Below are positions 34,286 through 43,083 of a DNA stretch of 64,000 nt, in pieces (within the stretch, counting starts at the first letter, position 1; the number at the start of each line of letters is the position of its first letter). The stretch spans positions 1,364,001 to 1,428,000 of the forward strand of contig JADKKB010000007.1 of NCBI GenBank assembly GCA_016720705.1, in the 5' to 3' direction. The position numbers and the translations under genes are program-made. Source of the DNA: Chloracidobacterium sp. Lineage in GTDB: Bacteria; Acidobacteriota; Blastocatellia; Pyrinomonadales; Pyrinomonadaceae. Under the pieces are notes generated by a model that saw only the letters and a list, made by a program, of their open reading frames with translations, was not told where the DNA came from and did no database searches.

Positions 34286-34525
34286 GGTGGACCACTCTGG
34301 TCCATTGCGGGCGAATGGGGCAGGGCAGATTTCAGGAAACGCAGGTTTTATGGGCGTTTGAAGGCGTTTAGGTGTCCCAAAAGGTGGTCCATTTGGGACA
34401 GAAAGTGCCGTTTTGGACCGCTTTTGGGACAAAAACAGCCGAAATAGGGGCTTTTTTGAGTCAAATAATGGGTCCTTTTGGTGTTTTTTGACCCGTTTGG
34501 GACAGATTTTGACCCCAAAAACCGC
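34286..34525 (-). repeat. Dispersed 240-bp repeat, copy A
   Basis: The reverse complement aligns without gaps over about 240 bases to 42270-42509, with roughly 85-90% identity by eye. Rich in TTTTGGGAC/GTCCCAAAA motifs. A 65-residue frame in both copies differs at many replacement sites and ends at the same TAA; I take it as non-coding. No terminal target duplication seen. Confidence 0.85.
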
Positions 34526-34560
34526 AAAGATATCCAATTCACTCGTCACTATTCACTATA

Positions 34561-35115
34561 AACGCCGGATTTTAACGCAAAGCTCGCAAAGGTAGGACGC
34601 AAAGTTCGCAAAGAGATCCAAATTAATATTCCCTATTCCCCATTCACAGTTCACAATTCACGACCGACCATTCACAATCCACTATCAACGCCGGATTTCA
34701 ACGCAAAGCTCGCAAAGGCAGGACGCCAAGCCCGCAAAGAGATCCAATTCACTCGTCACCATTCACGATTCACTATTCCCCATTCACGATCCACCATTCA
34801 CCATCCACTATCCACTATCAACGCCGGATTTCAACGCAAAGTTCGCAAAGAGATCCAAATTACTATTCGCTATTCTCCATTCACGACCGACCATTCACGA
34901 TTCACGATTCCCCATTTCACAATCCACTATCAACGCCGGATTTTAACGCAAAGCTCGCAAAGGTAGGACGCAAAGTTCGCAAAGAGATCCAAATTACTAT
35001 TCACGATTCACAATTCACGATTCCCCATCGACTATTCACGATTCACGATCGACCATTCACAATTCACTATTCACGATTCACGATCGACCATTCACTATTC
35101 ACGATCCCCCATTCT
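34561..35115. repeat. Interspersed 65-bp repeats and degenerate heptamer array
   Basis: Four copies beginning AACGCCGGATTT at 34561, 34687, 34820 and 34932, each continuing AACGCAAAG and CGCAAAGAGATCCAA (the third is shortened). Between them are runs of ATTCACG/ATTCACA/ATTCCCC heptamers like the array at 24.8 kb. No gene seen between 34152 and 35131. Confidence 0.9.
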
Positions 35116-35131
35116 GCTATGATAGACAGTG

Positions 35132-36202
35132 ATGTTGTACCGAGAGTCGATCTTTATTACGGGGTTTCCGGGGTTTATTGCGGGGCGGCTGGTGGCGAGG
35201 CTTGCTCGGTCTGAGACGCAGTTTTATCTGCTGGTGCAGCCGCAGTTTGTCGAGCAGGCGATGCAGGACATCGAGGATATCGCCGAGGAGACTGGCGTGG
35301 CTCTAGAGAGCTTTGTGATCGTCGAGGGCGACATCTGCCAGCCCGATCTCGGCATTGACGCCGCCGACCTCGAGACCATTCGGTTTGAGACGACCGACAT
35401 CTATCACCTTGCTGCGATCTATGACCTCGCGGTCGCACACGACCCGGCATTTGCCGTCAATCTCGAGGGCACCCGTAACGTCAACGCCTTTGCCCGCTCG
35501 GTCAAAGAGCTTCGCCGATACAACTATATTTCGACCTGTTACGTCGCCGGCAAGCGCGTCGGTCAAATACTCGAGACCGAGCTCGAGCACGACGCCGGCT
35601 TTCGCAACTTTTATGAGGAGACCAAGTACCTCGCCGAGGTCGAGGTCGAGCGGCTCAAGGCCGATCTGCCGGTAACGATATTTCGCCCGGCGATCGTCGT
35701 CGGCGACTCGGTGACCGGCGAGACCGTCAAGTATGACGGCATATATTACCTTATAAAATATCTGCGCAAGGCCGCCGTGCTGCTGCGTCTGGTAAATGTC
35801 GGCAATGATAAGGTGCGGCTCAATCTTGTGCCGGTTGATTTTGTGGTCGAGGCGATCGCCGCCCTCGCCCGCGATAAGCAGGCCATCGGCAAGACGATAG
35901 CCATCGCCGACCCGACGCCAATGACGACCGCCGAGCTTTTTGACGCGATCGCCCACGATATGACCGGCCGCAAGTCAGAGTTTAGCCCGCCCGTTAAGCT
36001 CACCGAGTGGTTTCTGAATACGCGTATCTCGCCGCCGCTGACCGGTCTGCCGCACGCCGGCGTACCATACTTTTTTATCTCGCAGACCTACGACACCGCC
36101 ATCGCCGACGAACTGCTTGCTCCGCACGGCATCGTCTGCCCGCGTTTTGGCGACTACGTCGGCAATCTGCTCGATTTTGTCGAGGAGTTTCCCCAGCTTT
36201 AG
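35132..36202 (+). CDS. Extended SDR / NAD-dependent epimerase-reductase
   Basis: 356 residues from the ATG at 35132 (a GTG three bases earlier is in frame). N-terminal Rossmann motif FITGFPGFIAGRLVARLA (GxxGxxG), Asp in VIVEGDICQP, the SDR catalytic STCYVAGKRVG and Y-x-x-x-K in NFYEETKYLAE. The layout resembles NAD-binding_4 / thioester reductase-like and fatty acyl-reductase members. The substrate is unknown. It follows the repeat region at once and precedes a VWA gene by 49 bases. Confidence 0.82.
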   Translation: MLYRESIFITGFPGFIAGRLVARLARSETQFYLLVQPQFVEQAMQDIEDIAEETGVALESFVIVEGDICQPDLGIDAADLETIRFETTDIYHLAAIYDLAVAHDPAFAVNLEGTRNVNAFARSVKELRRYNYISTCYVAGKRVGQILETELEHDAGFRNFYEETKYLAEVEVERLKADLPVTIFRPAIVVGDSVTGETVKYDGIYYLIKYLRKAAVLLRLVNVGNDKVRLNLVPVDFVVEAIAALARDKQAIGKTIAIADPTPMTTAELFDAIAHDMTGRKSEFSPPVKLTEWFLNTRISPPLTGLPHAGVPYFFISQTYDTAIADELLAPHGIVCPRFGDYVGNLLDFVEEFPQL

Positions 36203-36251
36203 GGCGCCGCCGCAAGCAAAGATTTGCGGCGTTTGGGCATCATACCGGCTT

Positions 36252-37385
36252 ATGAAGCGTTTCATTGCCACGATCGTCGCTCGGTCCGCCGTTGCTCTTG
36301 CGATCGTTATCATCTCGTCCGCCGCCACCCTCGCCCAGAGCGGACGCGTCCAGTCCACCCCAACACCGACGCCCGCCGACGATACCGTCCGCATTACGAC
36401 CGAGGAGATCAAGCTCACCGTCCTCGCCTTTGACGAAAACGGCAAATTCTATTCCGGCGTCACCGAAAACGACCTTGTGATATCCGAAAATGACCGTCTG
36501 CATCAGCCCACAAGCGTGCGGCGTTTGCCAGCCAATGTGCTCATCGTCCTCGACACCGGCGGCGAACTCCGCGCCGTCAAGAGCCTCGATAAAACGCGCG
36601 CCGTCGCCCGCGCCGTTGCGCGATCCCTCGCACCAGACGATTCGGTCGCCGTTATGCAGTACAGCGACAAACCCGAGATCGTCGACGAATGGACCACCGA
36701 CCGTACGCAAACTCTCGCCGCCATTAGCCGTAAGACAAACTTCGGCCGCCGCTCCGCTTTTGTGGACGCGATCACTATGGCGACCGACTTTCTGCTTCGC
36801 ACTCCGCTCGAAAATCGCCACCTTGTACTCATCACCGATGGCACCGACAGCCAGGGGCGTTCGTCGGCTAAATTTGACGCTTTTCAGCGTCTGCTTACGA
36901 CCGACATCACCGTCCACGTGCTTAGCTATACCCTTATGGAGACCGGCGATATCGAACCGCGCACCAAGAGCATCTCAAACTCGCCGCCGCCCAAAGCGAT
37001 GCCCGACGAGGTCGCCGCCGGCTTACCAAACGGCGTCCGCGATGTCGCCACCGCCCCGCGCGCCAAGACCATCACCCTCGATCGCACGCTTATCAAAAAG
37101 ATGAAGTCGCGCAAGGCCGACCTAGAGGACAGCCAGGACCGCCTCGAGCGCCTAGCCGAAAACACTAACGGCGAATTCGTCCTACCGCTCTCGCCCGACG
37201 AAATGGAGTCGAAAGCCCCACTCGTCGCCCGTATGATCGACTCTTCATACGTCGTCACCTATATGCCCAAGATCCCTGTCATCGATACCCGCGGTATCGC
37301 GGAACGGGTCATCCAAGTAATGTCAAAACGCCCCGGCCTCATAGTACAGGCCCGCCGCAAACTCCTCGTCGCGACCAAAAACTAG
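36252..37385 (+). CDS. Secreted VWA-like protein with degenerate metal site
   Basis: 377 residues from the ATG at 36252: signal peptide MKRFIATIVARSAVALAIVI ending near TLAQS, a Pro/Thr linker, then a beta segment (EEIKLTVLAFDENG) and a VWA fold. The metal motif reads LIVLDTGGEL rather than DxSxS, but LVLITDGTDSQGRSS and the central AFVDAI are in place. Proteins of this class are common in Acidobacteriota (VWFA-related). The C-terminus has a helical region and a final beta part. Metal binding doubtful. Confidence 0.82.
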   Translation: MKRFIATIVARSAVALAIVIISSAATLAQSGRVQSTPTPTPADDTVRITTEEIKLTVLAFDENGKFYSGVTENDLVISENDRLHQPTSVRRLPANVLIVLDTGGELRAVKSLDKTRAVARAVARSLAPDDSVAVMQYSDKPEIVDEWTTDRTQTLAAISRKTNFGRRSAFVDAITMATDFLLRTPLENRHLVLITDGTDSQGRSSAKFDAFQRLLTTDITVHVLSYTLMETGDIEPRTKSISNSPPPKAMPDEVAAGLPNGVRDVATAPRAKTITLDRTLIKKMKSRKADLEDSQDRLERLAENTNGEFVLPLSPDEMESKAPLVARMIDSSYVVTYMPKIPVIDTRGIAERVIQVMSKRPGLIVQARRKLLVATKN

Positions 37386-37526
37386 AGCCATTTTCTGTCT
37401 TTTCGTCGTTACTCTATTGCAAAAAACTTGATCACCGCTAATCGTACCGATCACTTCACAGCTTAAATGTGACCGCGCATAGTCAATATTTTGTTACCAC
37501 AGGTCCTTTTTGATTACTCTGTTCAT

Positions 37527-37559
37527 TTGACAAAATTTAGAATAATACTTATTCTAAAT
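37527..37559 (+). promoter_or_regulatory. Promoter with PerR/Fur box before the regulator
   Basis: TTGACA (37527-37532), 17-base spacer and TATTCT (37550-37555). A perfect 11-bp inverted repeat, ATTTAGAATAA and TTATTCTAAAT around TAC, spans 37535-37559 and covers the spacer and -10. This is a typical Fur-superfamily operator, in the position for autorepression. Confidence 0.85.
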
Positions 37560-37574
37560 ACAAGTTGTAACGCT

Positions 37575-38009
37575 ATGGATTTATCACCGATCAAAGAAAA
37601 GGGCTTAACGAAACAGCGAGAACTTGTGCTAACGGTTATTCGCTCGAGCAAGAGCCATCTGACAGCGAACGAGGTTTTTGGTGAAGCAAAAACTATTTCG
37701 TCAAATATTAGTTTTGCGACCGTTTACAACTCACTCCGTTATCTAAAAGATGCGGGGCACATTGCCGAGATCCAGTTTGGCAATGGTGCGAGTCGATTTG
37801 ACCGAATTACGCGCCGTCACGATCACGCCATTTGTACCAAGTGCGGTGCGTTGGCTGATATCGAAATGGTTCATCCGGTCAAATTGGTGAGAAAGGCCGC
37901 GGAGATCTCAAACTTCAGGCCTGAATCACTTGAGTTTACATTGAGGGGAGTTTGCCCTGATTGCGTTAATAGAGAGTCGTCGGACGACAGTGGCGATGGA
38001 GAATTTTAA
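37575..38009 (+). CDS. perR: PerR-like Fur-family regulator
   Basis: 144 residues from the ATG at 37575. Winged helix near residues 10-80 (TKQRELVLTVIRSSKSHLTA; SFATVYNSLRYLKDAG); metal-site histidines in RRHDHAICTKCG and a C-terminal CPDCVN. The two CxxC pairs bind structural zinc; the H-x-H and other ligands would bind regulatory iron or manganese, oxidised by peroxide in PerR. The next genes are peroxiredoxin and thioredoxin-like, and there is a palindrome before each of the first two. Confidence 0.85.
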   Translation: MDLSPIKEKGLTKQRELVLTVIRSSKSHLTANEVFGEAKTISSNISFATVYNSLRYLKDAGHIAEIQFGNGASRFDRITRRHDHAICTKCGALADIEMVHPVKLVRKAAEISNFRPESLEFTLRGVCPDCVNRESSDDSGDGEF

Positions 38010-38035
38010 TAATAGCTATTTTGAAAATTCTATTA
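38010..38035 (+). promoter_or_regulatory. Candidate PerR site before the peroxiredoxin
   Basis: TAATAG (38010-38015) and CTATTA (38030-38035) flank a palindromic centre ATTTTGAAAAT. It starts at the base after the perR stop and is followed by the AGGAG ribosome site of the next gene. A partial -35/-10 cannot be fixed. Confidence 0.5.
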
Positions 38036-38083
38036 CCAACGTTAACCGGCGGAAAATATTTGAACTAGGAGAATAATAAAATT

Positions 38084-38665
38084 ATGTCAACAGCTACAGG
38101 AACTGCTACTGAAAACACCGTCACAATGGCGAAAGTCGGAAAGCCGGCACCGGACTTTAATATGCCGTCGACCAAGAATATGGAAACCTTGGCCGAAAAC
38201 GTAAAATTGTCGGATTACAAGGGCAAATGGTTGATCCTTATGTTCTATCCGCTCGATTTCACATTTGTTTGCCCGACCGAGCTTACTGCTTTTTCGGATC
38301 GCCTCGACGAATTGAATGGTGTCGGAGCAGAAGTGATCGGCATTTCAACCGATTCGGTTCATTCACACCGTGCGTGGATCAAGACTCCGCGAGACAAAAA
38401 CGGAATCGAGGGGTTGAAGTACCCGCTTGCATCTGATGTCGGCGGTAAACTTTCGCGTGCGTACAACATCCTGGTTGAGGAAGCCAACATCGCGCTTCGC
38501 GGCCTGTACATCATCAATCCGGATGGCGTACTTCAGTACGCGGTAGTGCACGATCTGAACATCGGACGTTCGGTCGACGAGACGCTTCGTGTTCTGCAAG
38601 GGTTGCAGACGGGCGGATTGTGCTCGGCCGATTGGAAGCCGGGTCAGGAAAATTTGAAAGTGTAG
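38084..38665 (+). CDS. 2-Cys peroxiredoxin (AhpC/Prx1 type)
   Basis: 193 residues. Peroxidatic Cys in FYPLDFTFVCPTE (residue about 62), resolving Cys in TGGLCSADW near the C-terminus, plus GLYIINPDG and the usual conserved RVLQGLQ. Reduces hydrogen peroxide and alkyl peroxides. AGGAG is 9 bases upstream of the ATG. Between PerR and a thioredoxin-like protein: a peroxide-response cluster. Confidence 0.92.
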   Translation: MSTATGTATENTVTMAKVGKPAPDFNMPSTKNMETLAENVKLSDYKGKWLILMFYPLDFTFVCPTELTAFSDRLDELNGVGAEVIGISTDSVHSHRAWIKTPRDKNGIEGLKYPLASDVGGKLSRAYNILVEEANIALRGLYIINPDGVLQYAVVHDLNIGRSVDETLRVLQGLQTGGLCSADWKPGQENLKV

Positions 38666-38683
38666 TTTAGAGGGTTCGCTCGG

Positions 38684-38720
38684 TTTGGCGGGTTGACCGA
38701 TCAGTCGACCCGCCAAATTT
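38684..38720 (+). terminator. Hairpin after the peroxiredoxin gene
   Basis: TTTGGCGGGT (38684-38693) pairs with ACCCGCCAAA (38708-38717), followed by a short TTT. It may end or partly end transcription before the thioredoxin-like gene. Confidence 0.6.
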
Positions 38721-38758
38721 TGCAACGGACTTACTCGTATTACTAAGGAGAAATTAAT

Positions 38759-39232
38759 ATGCCAATGAGAATTGGAGATGCTATGCCGGATCTAGACGGG
38801 GCGACTACCTGGTTTAACGGCACAGCGGAGCAAATAGCTGAGCACGTCAAAGGCAAGCCTACGCTTGTTCATTTTTGGGCAGTCTCGTGCGGTATCTGTA
38901 AAGATAAGATGCCGGCACTGAATGATATCAAAGCGAAGTACGGCGAACTGGGCCTACGGACTGTTGCGGTACATATGCCCCGATATGAGGCCGATACGGA
39001 TCTTGAGACGGTGAAAGAAGCGATCGAGGCTAACCATATCGTCGAACCGACTGCCGTGGATAGCCTGCACAAACTCAAGGACGCCTTCCTGAATGAACAG
39101 GGATGGGTTCCGGTTTATTATTTATTTGACGCCGAGGGGAAATTGAAGACGCGTGCTGCCGGCGAATTCGGTATCGGCGTGCTTCAGACGGCTCTTGATA
39201 AAATGTTTGCGACGCAGGGTGCTGCGGCTTAA
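38759..39232 (+). CDS. TlpA-like thioredoxin-fold protein
   Basis: 157 residues without a signal peptide. A thioredoxin fold of the TlpA/ResA type: TLVHFWAVSCGICKDKMPAL with the C-G-I-C active site at about 41-44, and the cis-proline in GWVPVYYLFD. Normally reduces or oxidises protein disulfides or peroxiredoxins; as a cytosolic partner of the upstream peroxiredoxin it might supply electrons. AGGAGA lies upstream. A terminator follows. Confidence 0.85.
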   Translation: MPMRIGDAMPDLDGATTWFNGTAEQIAEHVKGKPTLVHFWAVSCGICKDKMPALNDIKAKYGELGLRTVAVHMPRYEADTDLETVKEAIEANHIVEPTAVDSLHKLKDAFLNEQGWVPVYYLFDAEGKLKTRAAGEFGIGVLQTALDKMFATQGAAA

Positions 39233-39251
39233 TACGAATTTATTAAATAAC

Positions 39252-39291
39252 GGCGCTTGTCACGACTTAACGGTCTGATGAGCGCCTTTTT
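39252..39291 (+). terminator. Rho-independent terminator of the peroxide cluster
   Basis: GGCGCT (39252-39257) and AGCGCC (39281-39286) then TTTTT; the loop is long (23 bases). Confidence 0.6.
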
Positions 39292-39314
39292 GCGGTTCAA
39301 TTAGTATTGGTCTA

Positions 39315-39797
39315 CTAGAATCCGTTTGAGATAGTCCAGATCAACCACCCAAGAATATAGAAACTGAGGAATATTGAACTTAGCAGGATCAATATCAGAG
39401 TCCCGATCAGTCCAAATACAAAAAGATAATCGCTGGTCGTCCCTTCCCCTTGACCAGCGGCGCGCGTCCGGATCAAGTCCATATTTTGTTTATTGGAGCG
39501 CCACACGAAGTCAAAAGCGTCGCCAATGAACGGAACCATCCCGACGACATAATCCAGACCAATATTGAAGGCCATTCGGAGAAGCGTGATCTTTGGAACA
39601 CCGTATCGAACTCCGGCAAACAGAATATAGAATGAAGCGAATGACGTGATCGTATCGCCGACGTTCGGGATCAGCCCGATTACGGCGTCGAGCCCAAACC
39701 GCCACCCCGTGCCGGGCACGCGAAAAAGGCCATCCAGATAATGGGCCAGGTTATCCAGGCCTTCTTCGATCTCGACCTGCTTTTGGATCTTATCCAT
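39315..39797 (-). CDS. DUF4112-family membrane protein
   Basis: 160 residues from the ATG at 39797 (a TTG at 39809 is an alternative). Conserved pieces: LFRVPGTGWRFGLDAVIGLI-type repeat (G-x-D-A-x-x-G-L-I-P, then NVGDTITS) and a second FNIGLDYVVGMVPFIGDAFD. Three or four hydrophobic segments and a hydrophobic end. Function not known for this family. Confidence 0.8.
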   Translation of the reverse strand: MDKIQKQVEIEEGLDNLAHYLDGLFRVPGTGWRFGLDAVIGLIPNVGDTITSFASFYILFAGVRYGVPKITLLRMAFNIGLDYVVGMVPFIGDAFDFVWRSNKQNMDLIRTRAAGQGEGTTSDYLFVFGLIGTLILILLSSIFLSFYILGWLIWTISNGF

Positions 39798-39837
39798 AAG
39801 AAATATCAATTGCGGCGGATCGGCGGATTATTACGGA

Positions 39838-42081
39838 CTACTTCCCAATTATCTTTACTGTCAAGATCTTGTCACCGCGGGCAAGACTATCTACGACTTT
39901 CATATCCGTTTCGTTCACGTGTCCAAACACCGTATAACCGCCGTCGAGGTGCGGTTGCGGTGAGTGTGTGACGAACCACTGCGAGCCACCCGTATCCTTG
40001 CCTGACAAAGCCATACCGACGGCACCGCGGTCATACGGCAGCATATTGACCTCGCAGCGGATCGACCAACCCGGACCGCCGTTGCCGTCACCGCGAGGGT
40101 CGCCATCCTGCATAACAAAGTTGGGCACGACGCGATGCACCTCGAGGCCGTTAAAGTAACCCGTACGGGCAAGATGGATCCAATTATCGACGGTTAGTGG
40201 GGCTTGTTCAGGAGCGAATTCTATCGAAAATGTGCCCTTTTCCGTCGTTAGTACCGCCTTGACCGAGCCGTTCTTTCGCGAAAGCGCCCGTCGATAGTCA
40301 GCATCATTATTCATAACCACCCCAAGAGTAGTTGCAAAAACTGACGAATACGGCAATACCTGATCTTTCTTTTTCGACTTGGCGGCGGCGAGCGAGACGG
40401 CAATACCTGGAGACTGCATTTGGAGTTCCTTATCGTTCAATAGTTCAAATGCTTTTCTGCGAATAACGTAATCTTGATCGTTGAGTGCCATTAGCAGCGA
40501 ACCGACCGCTGCCTTTTTGTCTAGCTTTGTGAGAGCGTCCAAGATCGCTATTTTCGCATCGCTGTCGAATTTGTCGGTAATCATCGCGGCCGCAGATGCC
40601 GCTTTTAGAGCGTCGATATTTTCTTTCGATGCCGGAAGGTCGGCGATCGCACCGGCAGCGGCAGCACGGATAAATACGTCGCTATTTGTCAGTTGTCCGC
40701 GAAGGACTTCGGGCAAATTATCCGGCTTGAGGGCTGCGAGCGAACCGGTCAGATCGGGCATCGATTTGAGCATTGTGGCTTGATCTGCCGGACGAACACC
40801 GGTGGCCATACCCGAGACGAATTTAGTCAACGTCTCGCCCGCTTTGGCGGTCATCATATCGTCCTTAAGGCTTGCAATCTCGGCAAGTCCCTGACCGTAT
40901 GCCGATGCGATATGAAAATTCTGATAACTTCCGTCAGGACGAGTTAGCAATAGATATGCCTTTGGTGCGACACGCGCTAATGCGATCTCGGTCTCGGGGG
41001 ATTCAAAATTGTCGGCCTCGCGAAGATTGGAAAGAAATGAGATCGCCGCGGGTTTTTCGGTATTGGCTAAAAGGCGTCCAACAGTTGTCGCGATCTCAAG
41101 CAGTTCATTTTTCGGGATCGGAACTTCAATCGGCTTCAGGTCATCGACCTTTTGTCCCGGCCGTATAGGTCCCGGATCGCCGTGGACCCGTATAAGCATC
41201 TCGTTTCCGCGTTCGATCAGTTTGTCGGCGGCCTGATGGTCTTTCAAGGCGGCGAGCGAGCGTATGGCGGAAACCCGTACACGTAGATCCTGATCGCTTA
41301 TCGCCGTCTTTAGCAGCAGGTCGAATGCACCTTTGTCTTCCGCTGCACCAAGCACCCGAGCGGCGTTTGCCCTCACGGTAGGATCTTTGTGATCAGCCAG
41401 AAGTTCGCGAACCTCGGCATTGGCGTTCTTTGCGCGAAGCCGCGTAAGCGTATTCAGAGCGACTGCTACGACACGCGGATCTGAAAAGCGAATAAAGTTT
41501 TTGACCGAATCCGCCCCACCTTCGGGACGTGCCCGCAGAATAGCAGTCAGCGAAAGCGATACGATCCCCACGTGCGCCGCTGATCGCTTATTGTGTTCGA
41601 AGTCTAAGATCGCGACGATCGCTTTCCCAAGCGATTTCGAGCGTTCATCCTTTGGGTTTGCCGCAGCGATCTTGCCTGCGGCTTCGACCGAACGGGCGAT
41701 TGTGCCCGATGCGGTTCCGCGAGGACGTTTGTCCGGATCCAGAATTTTAAGAATCGCATCGGTAGCATTGATCGATTCGATCTCGCCTATCGCGAACGCG
41801 GCCATCTCACGAACTTCTTGCGACACGTCGCTTTCGAGCAAACCGGTCAAAACAGCGATCGCCCGTTCGTTACCTATACGTCCGGCGGCGAGTGCGGTCC
41901 GCTTTCGGACATCCGCGTCAGGTGATTTCATTAGGATCTCAAGCTGTGGTCCGTAGGCCCTTGAGTCTTCGGCCCTGACGATCTTTATAAGGGTAGCGGT
42001 TGGCACCTGAGCAGCAAAATGGCCGCTAGCAAGGAGGGCGAATGTTACAGATAAGATCAGTTTAGTTATGGAGTTTTTCAT
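39838..42081 (-). CDS. Exported HEAT-repeat protein fused to a cyclophilin peptidyl-prolyl isomerase
   Basis: 747 residues. Signal peptide near the start (MKNSITKLILSVTFALLASG). About residues 30-560 are helical HEAT repeats (units such as DADVRKRTALAAGRIGNERA and DPTVRANAARVLGA). The last ~170 residues form a cyclophilin: GTFSIEFAPEQAPLTVDNW, VPNFVMQDGDPRGDGNGGPG, AVGMALSGKDTGGSQWFV and TVFGHVNE. The F-x-x-Q-x-G-D and Q-W-F groups match the active site. Probably periplasmic. It stands alone on minus; its upstream end holds the second 240-bp repeat. Confidence 0.9.
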   Translation of the reverse strand: MKNSITKLILSVTFALLASGHFAAQVPTATLIKIVRAEDSRAYGPQLEILMKSPDADVRKRTALAAGRIGNERAIAVLTGLLESDVSQEVREMAAFAIGEIESINATDAILKILDPDKRPRGTASGTIARSVEAAGKIAAANPKDERSKSLGKAIVAILDFEHNKRSAAHVGIVSLSLTAILRARPEGGADSVKNFIRFSDPRVVAVALNTLTRLRAKNANAEVRELLADHKDPTVRANAARVLGAAEDKGAFDLLLKTAISDQDLRVRVSAIRSLAALKDHQAADKLIERGNEMLIRVHGDPGPIRPGQKVDDLKPIEVPIPKNELLEIATTVGRLLANTEKPAAISFLSNLREADNFESPETEIALARVAPKAYLLLTRPDGSYQNFHIASAYGQGLAEIASLKDDMMTAKAGETLTKFVSGMATGVRPADQATMLKSMPDLTGSLAALKPDNLPEVLRGQLTNSDVFIRAAAAGAIADLPASKENIDALKAASAAAMITDKFDSDAKIAILDALTKLDKKAAVGSLLMALNDQDYVIRRKAFELLNDKELQMQSPGIAVSLAAAKSKKKDQVLPYSSVFATTLGVVMNNDADYRRALSRKNGSVKAVLTTEKGTFSIEFAPEQAPLTVDNWIHLARTGYFNGLEVHRVVPNFVMQDGDPRGDGNGGPGWSIRCEVNMLPYDRGAVGMALSGKDTGGSQWFVTHSPQPHLDGGYTVFGHVNETDMKVVDSLARGDKILTVKIIGK

Positions 42082-42269
42082 TGGGGATCAAAAGCTCTTG
42101 TATTGGTTATTACAGATAGGTTGAAAATGTATGTCCAGGCTCGCAAATTCAGTTTACCTTAACAACCGTCCAATGGGTTTGCGATATTGGATCGATTTGC
42201 GCCCTTTACGTTAATATCCGTCGTTAATAGGGAATCGTCAACAAATGGCTCTATAGATAACTTGCCTAT

Positions 42270-42509
42270 GCGGTTTTTGGGGTCAAAATCTGTCCCAAAC
42301 GGGTCAAAAACTACGAAAAGGACCTATTATTTCGCTCAAAAATGCCCCGATTTTAGCTGTTTTTGTCCCAAAAGCGGTCCAAAATGGCCCATTTTGTCCC
42401 AAATGGACCACCTTTTGGGACACCTAAACGCCTTCAAACGCCTATAAAACCTACGTTTCCTAAAATCTGCCCTGTCCCATTCGCCCGCAATGGACCACGG
42501 TGGGCCACA
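42270..42509 (+). repeat. Dispersed 240-bp repeat, copy B
   Basis: Matches the reverse complement of 34286-34525 from GCGGTTTTTGGGGTC to AATGGACCA, gap-free. It lies between the HEAT-cyclophilin and OsmC genes, whose ends are not damaged. The rest of 42082-42523 shows no gene. Confidence 0.85.
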
Positions 42510-42523
42510 AATTGGACCGTATC

Positions 42524-42946
42524 TTAGACCTCTTTGATCTCGTAGCTTGTCGTGATCTCCGCAGTTGGCCGCACGGTTGCCGCAACCGAGCAGTACTTGG
42601 TATCCGACAGTTCGATTGCCCGTTCGACAGCATCCGCCGAAACACTACGTCCGTGCACGATATGGTGAACGTGGAACGCGGTAAATTTACGAGGATGATC
42701 GTCGGCACGTGTGCCGCTGATCTCGACGTTATAGTCAGTCACATCCTGTCGCTTCTTTTGCAAGATCGAGATGACATCGGCCGCCGTACAGGCTGCAACG
42801 GACACCAAAAGCATTTCCATCGGCGTCGGTGCCGCGTGCCTATCACCTTTAGTATCAATAGCTTGGGCGTGTCCACTTGGGCTCGTGCCGATAAAGAATT
42901 CGTCGCCGGCGTACTGTACGGTCGCCTTTAATGCATTTTCTGCCAT
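42524..42946 (-). CDS. OsmC-family protein
   Basis: 140 residues from the ATG at 42946, AGGAGA upstream; the long upstream extension is not translated. Features of OsmC/Ohr: APTPMEMLLVSVAACTAADV with the first cysteine near residue 53, and a second in SDTKYCSVAATV. The two cysteines reduce organic hydroperoxides. OsmC versus Ohr cannot be settled. Divergent from the glycine-zipper gene. Confidence 0.88.
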   Translation of the reverse strand: MAENALKATVQYAGDEFFIGTSPSGHAQAIDTKGDRHAAPTPMEMLLVSVAACTAADVISILQKKRQDVTDYNVEISGTRADDHPRKFTAFHVHHIVHGRSVSADAVERAIELSDTKYCSVAATVRPTAEITTSYEIKEV

Positions 42947-43083
42947 ATCATTCTCCTGTGTGTCTTTTGTGATTTTATCACATCGGTATGCGAGCCGAAG
43001 TATCACTGGAACAACCATTGGCACGAAAAATGCTACATACTTAGTAGGGTTCGTGTGCGCGCCCGACGCTCAGTGAGGATAGG

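Noticed and set aside
34348..34542. Minus-strand frame MNWISLRFLGSKS... and its plus-strand relative at 42187-42447
   Set aside because: Both lie in the 240-bp repeat; replacements are as frequent as silent changes and no start or ribosome site is shared.
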